Of a stretch of DNA of 64,000 bases, positions 59,819-64,000 are shown one piece after another (the stretch's first letter is position 1; each line of letters opens with the position of its first letter). Source of the stretch: Silene latifolia (taxonomy: Eukaryota > Streptophyta > Magnoliopsida > Caryophyllales > Caryophyllaceae); NCBI RefSeq assembly GCF_048544455.1, contig NC_133536.1, positions 37,404,652 to 37,468,651 of the forward strand, in the 5' to 3' direction. The notes under the pieces were generated by a model. It did no database searches, had not been told where the DNA came from, and saw nothing but the letters and a program-made list of their open reading frames with translations. Both the position numbers and the translations under genes were made by a program.

Positions 59819-61103
59819 TGTAATATCCGCCCTTTTAGGGACCCTTTGACCAGCATTGATTGACCTTGGGAACGGGAATAGTTCTTAGAAGTGCGTGCCA
59901 AAGCTATCTTGGGTTACGAGTTATGGGTGGTACTCGATAGAGTAGAGGCTACTCGATCGAGTAGCATGGTTACTCGATCGAGTATGGGGTCACTCGATCG
60001 AGTATGTGTGGTACTCGATCGAGTATCGGGTTTTCAGCGAGGGTTTTTAATCGCGTTTTGTTAAACGCAAATCATTTCCGCCTCATTCCTCCTACCCTTT
60101 AGTCGCCTCTTTCCCTTCCCTTCACCATAAAACCTCTGTGGAAGCCCTTTTGAAGGTTCTTGTGCGTTAGGAGAGCATAGCTTGAGTCGGGTAGCGGTCT
60201 TTTGCCGGGTTTCTCCTTGTAGGTAAGTTGTCATCATCATCTGTATCCTTGTCTTTACAATTAGGGTTTGCTTGATAGTAATAGGTGATTGTGTTGTGGT
60301 TATAGGCTTTGCTTGATTGCTGGATATGTCATATGTTGGCATGGAATGGTTGCAGTTGCGTAAAGTTAGGTTCGCCTACTCAGTCTCTGTAGATGGTTTA
60401 GTGCGTCGGTTGTTGTGGTTGTTGTATATTATCGCAATTGTATTATGACGGTTGTTGATGTTGTATTGTGATTGCTGATTGTTTGTCTCTGGTTCTCGAC
60501 ATGCGTTCTCGGCTGAGTGGAGTCACTTGCGGGAGTGGCTTCACGCCTTAGTTTCGCCCTTCGTGGAACCCGCCACGGAAGGGGATGTGCACATTAATGG
60601 GACAGGGTTATCGCTCGGTATGATGAGCGGGGATTTGGTGGGTACGGCTGCGGTCCCCCACTGGCAGGGATGGTCCAGTGGACAGCCGGTGACGGAGATT
60701 GGTTGGTGTGGGTGTGCTTGTGTGTGACTGATTGTGTTATATTGTATTGTTAGGTGTTGTTGGCATTGTTGTATCTTATCTCAGTACTGACCTTGTGGTT
60801 GTCTTGTTGTTGTATGTGTCTGCCGTGATCCCTTATGGTGAGCAGTCTGTCTTAGCAGGTGTTGATATCGTTGATAGCTGGAGTCCGGGCAGGGATGAGT
60901 CTTCACGAGATTTGATAGTTGTAGCGAGTAGTCTTTGAGTTGTATCGTTTGTATCATCAGTTGGTTTTAAATCACTTGTAATATAACATAATAGTTTTTT
61001 TATCGACATTTGATTATTACTGTCCTCGGGCAACCGAGATGGTAATGCCCTTATATGCTAAGGAAGGCCTAGTTAAGGCTCCTCTGGATATGGGGGTGCT
61101 ACA
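59819..61103 (+). mobile_element. Athila-like 5' LTR, 1285 bp
   Basis: It starts TGTAATATCCGCCC within the antisense ORF and ends GGGGGTGCTACA, followed by AAG and the primer binding site TGGTATCAGAGC (61,107-61,118). It contains five ACTCGATCGAGT-type palindromes and GATGTGCACATTAATGG, also found in the LTR at 48,632. The TSD cannot be tested because the other LTR lies beyond the window. Confidence 0.82.
59929..60025. repeat. Cluster of TACTCGATCGAGTA palindromes in the LTR
   Basis: Five copies (one with a single mismatch) spaced 20-22 bp, each a 12-14 bp perfect or near-perfect palindrome. Three more lie at 62,168-62,224 in the leader, and a diverged CACTCGACCGAGTG cluster is at 50,605-50,690. 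Confidence 0.88.
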
Positions 61104-63317
61104 AAGTGGTATCAGAGCGACGATTTTGGAACCTGTAACCAATGAACTTAATGAACTTAGCGAGTCTAATAAAATGAACCTGGTGTATGTATAATGGGAG
61201 CCCCAGCTGATGCTAGATTTTGGGTGAGTAGGCGCCCTCATTTCAAAGTCTTGGCCCCATGGTACTTAAGCCAGTCACAGGGTATGGGAATGTGGAGTTC
61301 TCGTGTTTGTATGTGACGTGTATGCTAATTGTTTCAGAGCTACCTCTGGTTGAGTCTTTGTTAGAGTTAATAGGGGTGTGATAGCTGTATTTGGGCCGTG
61401 CAGGGTAATCGTTGGTGGAATTAGTGAGTAAAGGTGGTGTTAATGCGTGGAAATGTGAAAGTGTATGCTATAAAAGAAGAGTGAACATGTTGGTGTTGGC
61501 TTTAAGTTGATAATAACGGTAGCCATGTATGAGTTTATAAGCCCTACCGTAATTACAACGATGATAGTTATGGAATTGTTGAGTTATAATATGAAACATA
61601 GCATATAGTAATTTTTCCGCTGCGTGACAATCGATTTGTGTAAGATGATTTGCTTATGATTGAAATTGGAACATGATATATTAATTTGTTATGAAGAGTA
61701 TGCATTTATATGATATATGAAAGAATGAATTAATGTTAATTATATGTTTCAAGTTGAAGTGAACACGAGTCTGGTAGTAATGTGGTAAAATGAGTTTAAG
61801 GGTAGTATGATGACGTGATTATGCTTATGAATGACTCGGTAGCAGGTAAACCGAGTTGGGTAATTTGTGTAGCGAAATGTGACATACACCTTATTTGTTG
61901 AGACGATACGTTAGGCTGGAGTAATAATGGTAATGCGTGAACGAGCATGATAACTAGTGACGAATCCGAACTTAGTTTGGAATCAACACGCGATATTGTT
62001 TTTGCAGGAATCTTCAAGTTACTTCGTATTTCTGACCGAGTACTTAGCTATACTTGACCGAGTGCGAGTGCTTACTAGACCGAGTAGACCTCACTCGATC
62101 TAGTTAGGAAGCTATGACGTCGGGATGTGGAAAAAAAAAATTCTGCAGATACTCAACGAAATAGCTCCTACTCGATCGAGTAAGGTGGTACTCGTTCGAG
62201 TACCATAGACACTCGATCGAGTAGGTTACTGTACAGTGATTCTTACGGGTTTCTTAAAACCCCTATCCTTTCTAATCCCTCTCATTCCTTCTCCTTTATT
62301 CGAACCCTAGGCTCTCAAACTCCTCAAAATCTCTCATATTCTTGTGTTGGTAGGGGTTAATTTGGGGTTATTTTCTTTGTTTAATTTCGTTCCTTTACTT
62401 TACTACTTAATCAAGGTAGGATTTCTTCCATATTTACATGTTTTTATGCCTTTAAATTGTTGGGATGATTGCATATTCTGAAATTTCGATTCATATGATC
62501 AATTTGTTGCTTTTAATTGTTGTAATATGATTCACATGCCTTCTTTCCTTGATTGTTGGTGATTAATTGCTGAAAAATAGACTAGAAATTGCCAAATTGA
62601 AACCGAAATTTCTAGGGTTTACAAAAATCAAAATCGATTATGGTTGTTTTACATGGATTAGATGATGAAATTGAGTACTATACCTTGTTTATAACATGTT
62701 GAAGGATGAATTTTGATGATTTTCACCTTAAAAAGTTGCCTTAAAACTCCGTCTTAAAAGTGCTCCAAATGGAAATTCGTTATCTATATTTGAAATTCGG
62801 TGTTGTATATGAATGTTTAAGTAAAGGTGGAACTTTAATATAGTAGTGGTACTGTTAATTGATGAAGAATATGTCAAAATAGATACAGCTGTAGAGACCG
62901 TCTGACAAGTTTAATTGAGTTGTTTGTTTCTAATATTGAAGGTTGATGATGATATGTCCTAAATTACTTTTCCATGAGCTTGTTCAAATGCCTCACATGT
63001 TATTAAGTGTGTGTATAGAGTAACAATAGAATCATGCCAGGGTGTTAGAAGTGGTTGGGTATGTGTGTTTTCCATGATGAACTTTTCCCAACTATTGTTA
63101 TGAGTTGCTATAAACTGAAATTATATATCGAATTGGGAACTTGTTGGTGAATGTGTGTACCTAGCTGAGTATTCAAAGTTTAATGGCATGAATTATGTGC
63201 TTCACATGTCGAACTTGTTGGTGGATTTGTGTACCTAGCTGAGCATGTAAAATCCAATTGCGTGAAGTATATGCTTTACATGTTTATGTAAGTTGCTTAA
63301 GTCATACGCTGAAAAAG
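61104..63317 (+). other. Athila-like leader with PBS
   Basis: 2.2 kb between LTR and gag-like ORF. It begins with the tRNA-Met-type primer binding site (61,107-61,118). 62,036-62,224 carries ACCGAGTA and ACTCGATCGAGT motifs. A direct repeat of AACTTGTTGGTG...GTGTACCTAGCTGAG occurs at about 63,138-63,175 and 63,209-63,245. No gene is supported. Confidence 0.6.
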
Positions 63318-64000
63318 ATGCCGAGACCGAACGTAGGGACCCGTCAGAGTAAACGGGGAAGGGTGACACAGCCTGAGATTGGGGAAGGGAGTGGACTTGT
63401 GGTACCCGCGGTACCGGAATACCCTTTAGTAGTGTTTGTAGATTTCAAGCAAAGAGAGCGTTTTGTAGCTTTGCAAAAACGCAAAATGAGGCCGGCGAGG
63501 TGTGTATACACTACACTTTTGGAGGATTTGGGAATAGAGACGGATGTCCGTCATATATTCGAGACTTTGGGTTTTACGGGGTTGTATAGGCTGAGGAAAC
63601 ATTCCTACCCTTTTCTTACCTTGGAGTTTATGAGCTCCTTTAGTTATGACCCAGCTGCCCAAACCGTCGAGTTTAGGTTGATGAACACCAGTTTCCTGTT
63701 GACTATGGATCTTTTTGCGTCTCACCTTTGGTTGGCCAAGCCTTCCAAGGATTCTATCACTGATATTCCTGCTGAGTGCGGTGTCTGCCGCCTAATGCCT
63801 TGTCTGACCGGAAAGCCAGCTCCCACCTCAAGTAACACGTTGATAAATGACGTTCAGCATGTTACCTTGAGGGTCTTTCTCCGTTTTCTTTCGAACCTCC
63901 TTTATGATAGACCGGATATCAGTAAACTGAACAATCATGAGGTGTTTCTTCTGATGTCTTACCTCAACCCGGAGCGGGCCAGGAAAGTGGTCTTTAATGC
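63318..64000 (+). CDS. Athila-like gag/ORF1, 5' part (open at the window end)
   Basis: ATG 63,318 opens a frame without a stop to the last base (227 complete codons). It starts MPRPNVGTRQSKRGRV, a basic N-terminus, then FVDFKQRERFVALQKRKMRPARCVY..LLEDLGIETDVRHIFETLGF and YPFLTLEFMSSFSYD..VEFRLMNTSFLLTMDLF. The order 'basic segment, RERF-AL--RK--P-R, LTLEF-SS' fits the Athila ORF1/gag family (Ty3/gypsy). No premature stop is seen in this portion, so the element may be fairly young. The assignment is by motif resemblance and its place after an LTR and PBS. Confidence 0.72.
   Translation, partial: MPRPNVGTRQSKRGRVTQPEIGEGSGLVVPAVPEYPLVVFVDFKQRERFVALQKRKMRPARCVYTTLLEDLGIETDVRHIFETLGFTGLYRLRKHSYPFLTLEFMSSFSYDPAAQTVEFRLMNTSFLLTMDLFASHLWLAKPSKDSITDIPAECGVCRLMPCLTGKPAPTSSNTLINDVQHVTLRVFLRFLSNLLYDRPDISKLNNHEVFLLMSYLNPERARKVVFN

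Noticed and set aside
1..64000. tRNA, rRNA and conserved ncRNA genes
   Set aside because: None was recognised. TGGTATCAGAGC matches at 51,003 and 61,107, and TGGTATCAGAG on the minus strand at 47,174-47,184, are retroelement primer binding sites, not tRNA genes.

Overview
This is plant nuclear DNA. It has spliced genes with GT/AG introns, a dehydrin, a malectin-like (CrRLK1L) receptor kinase and a RING-type protein, set among deeply nested plant transposons. The lineage cannot be fixed from the window. The many AGACGGTCTC-type small repeats and the ACTCGATCGAGT palindromes in the LTRs would fit Caryophyllales, but that is a weak guess. All exon boundaries, target-site duplications (TSDs) and terminal repeats below were read by eye.

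Layout. 0.5-1.6 kb: last two exons of a RING-type protein gene. 2.7-11.0 kb: a probable 8.3 kb Mutator-like composite bounded by a near-perfect 9-bp TSD, packed with further insertions (a hAT MITE inside a Harbinger/Tourist MITE, three foldback or MULE-type MITEs, an internal tandem duplication). 11.1-11.7 kb: a hAT MITE carrying a Stowaway. 11.8-13.2 kb: a two-exon dehydrin with ABRE and RY motifs upstream. 14.2-17.1 kb: a two-exon CrRLK1L receptor kinase. These three genes are the only host genes I can support.

18.3-39.0 kb is one large Mutator-like element. It had a mudrA-like transposase with a C-terminal OTU-like segment, a small unknown gene and an opposing plant-mobile-domain gene. Its transposase frame is split by a 13.5 kb CACTA element (19,869-33,339) with perfect CACTACGCCAAAT termini and a TAA TSD. 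The CACTA carries decayed TNP1-like and TNP2-like genes and an unexpected XS-domain gene. The TNP1-like gene is itself split by a 3.1 kb repeat that contains a hAT element that contains a MULE foldback element.

39-64 kb is LTR-retrotransposon territory: a copia element on the minus strand (39,700-48,488) inside a Ty3/gypsy-type LTR; a second LTR of that family facing it tail-to-tail; an Athila-like LTR end with PBS; the 3' end of a minus-strand Tat/Ogre-like element (LTR, PPT, two tandem-repeat arrays, an antisense extra ORF with its own TATA box); and the 5' end of an Athila-like element whose LTR truncates that ORF and whose gag-like frame runs off the window.

The most notable signal is the 70-bp tandem array at 54.7-56.0 kb. 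Nearly every unit has the potential for two hairpins, and the diverged edge units show paired substitutions that keep both stems. The XS-domain gene inside the CACTA and the shared palindromic minisatellite in the first introns of both outer MULE genes are the next most interesting.
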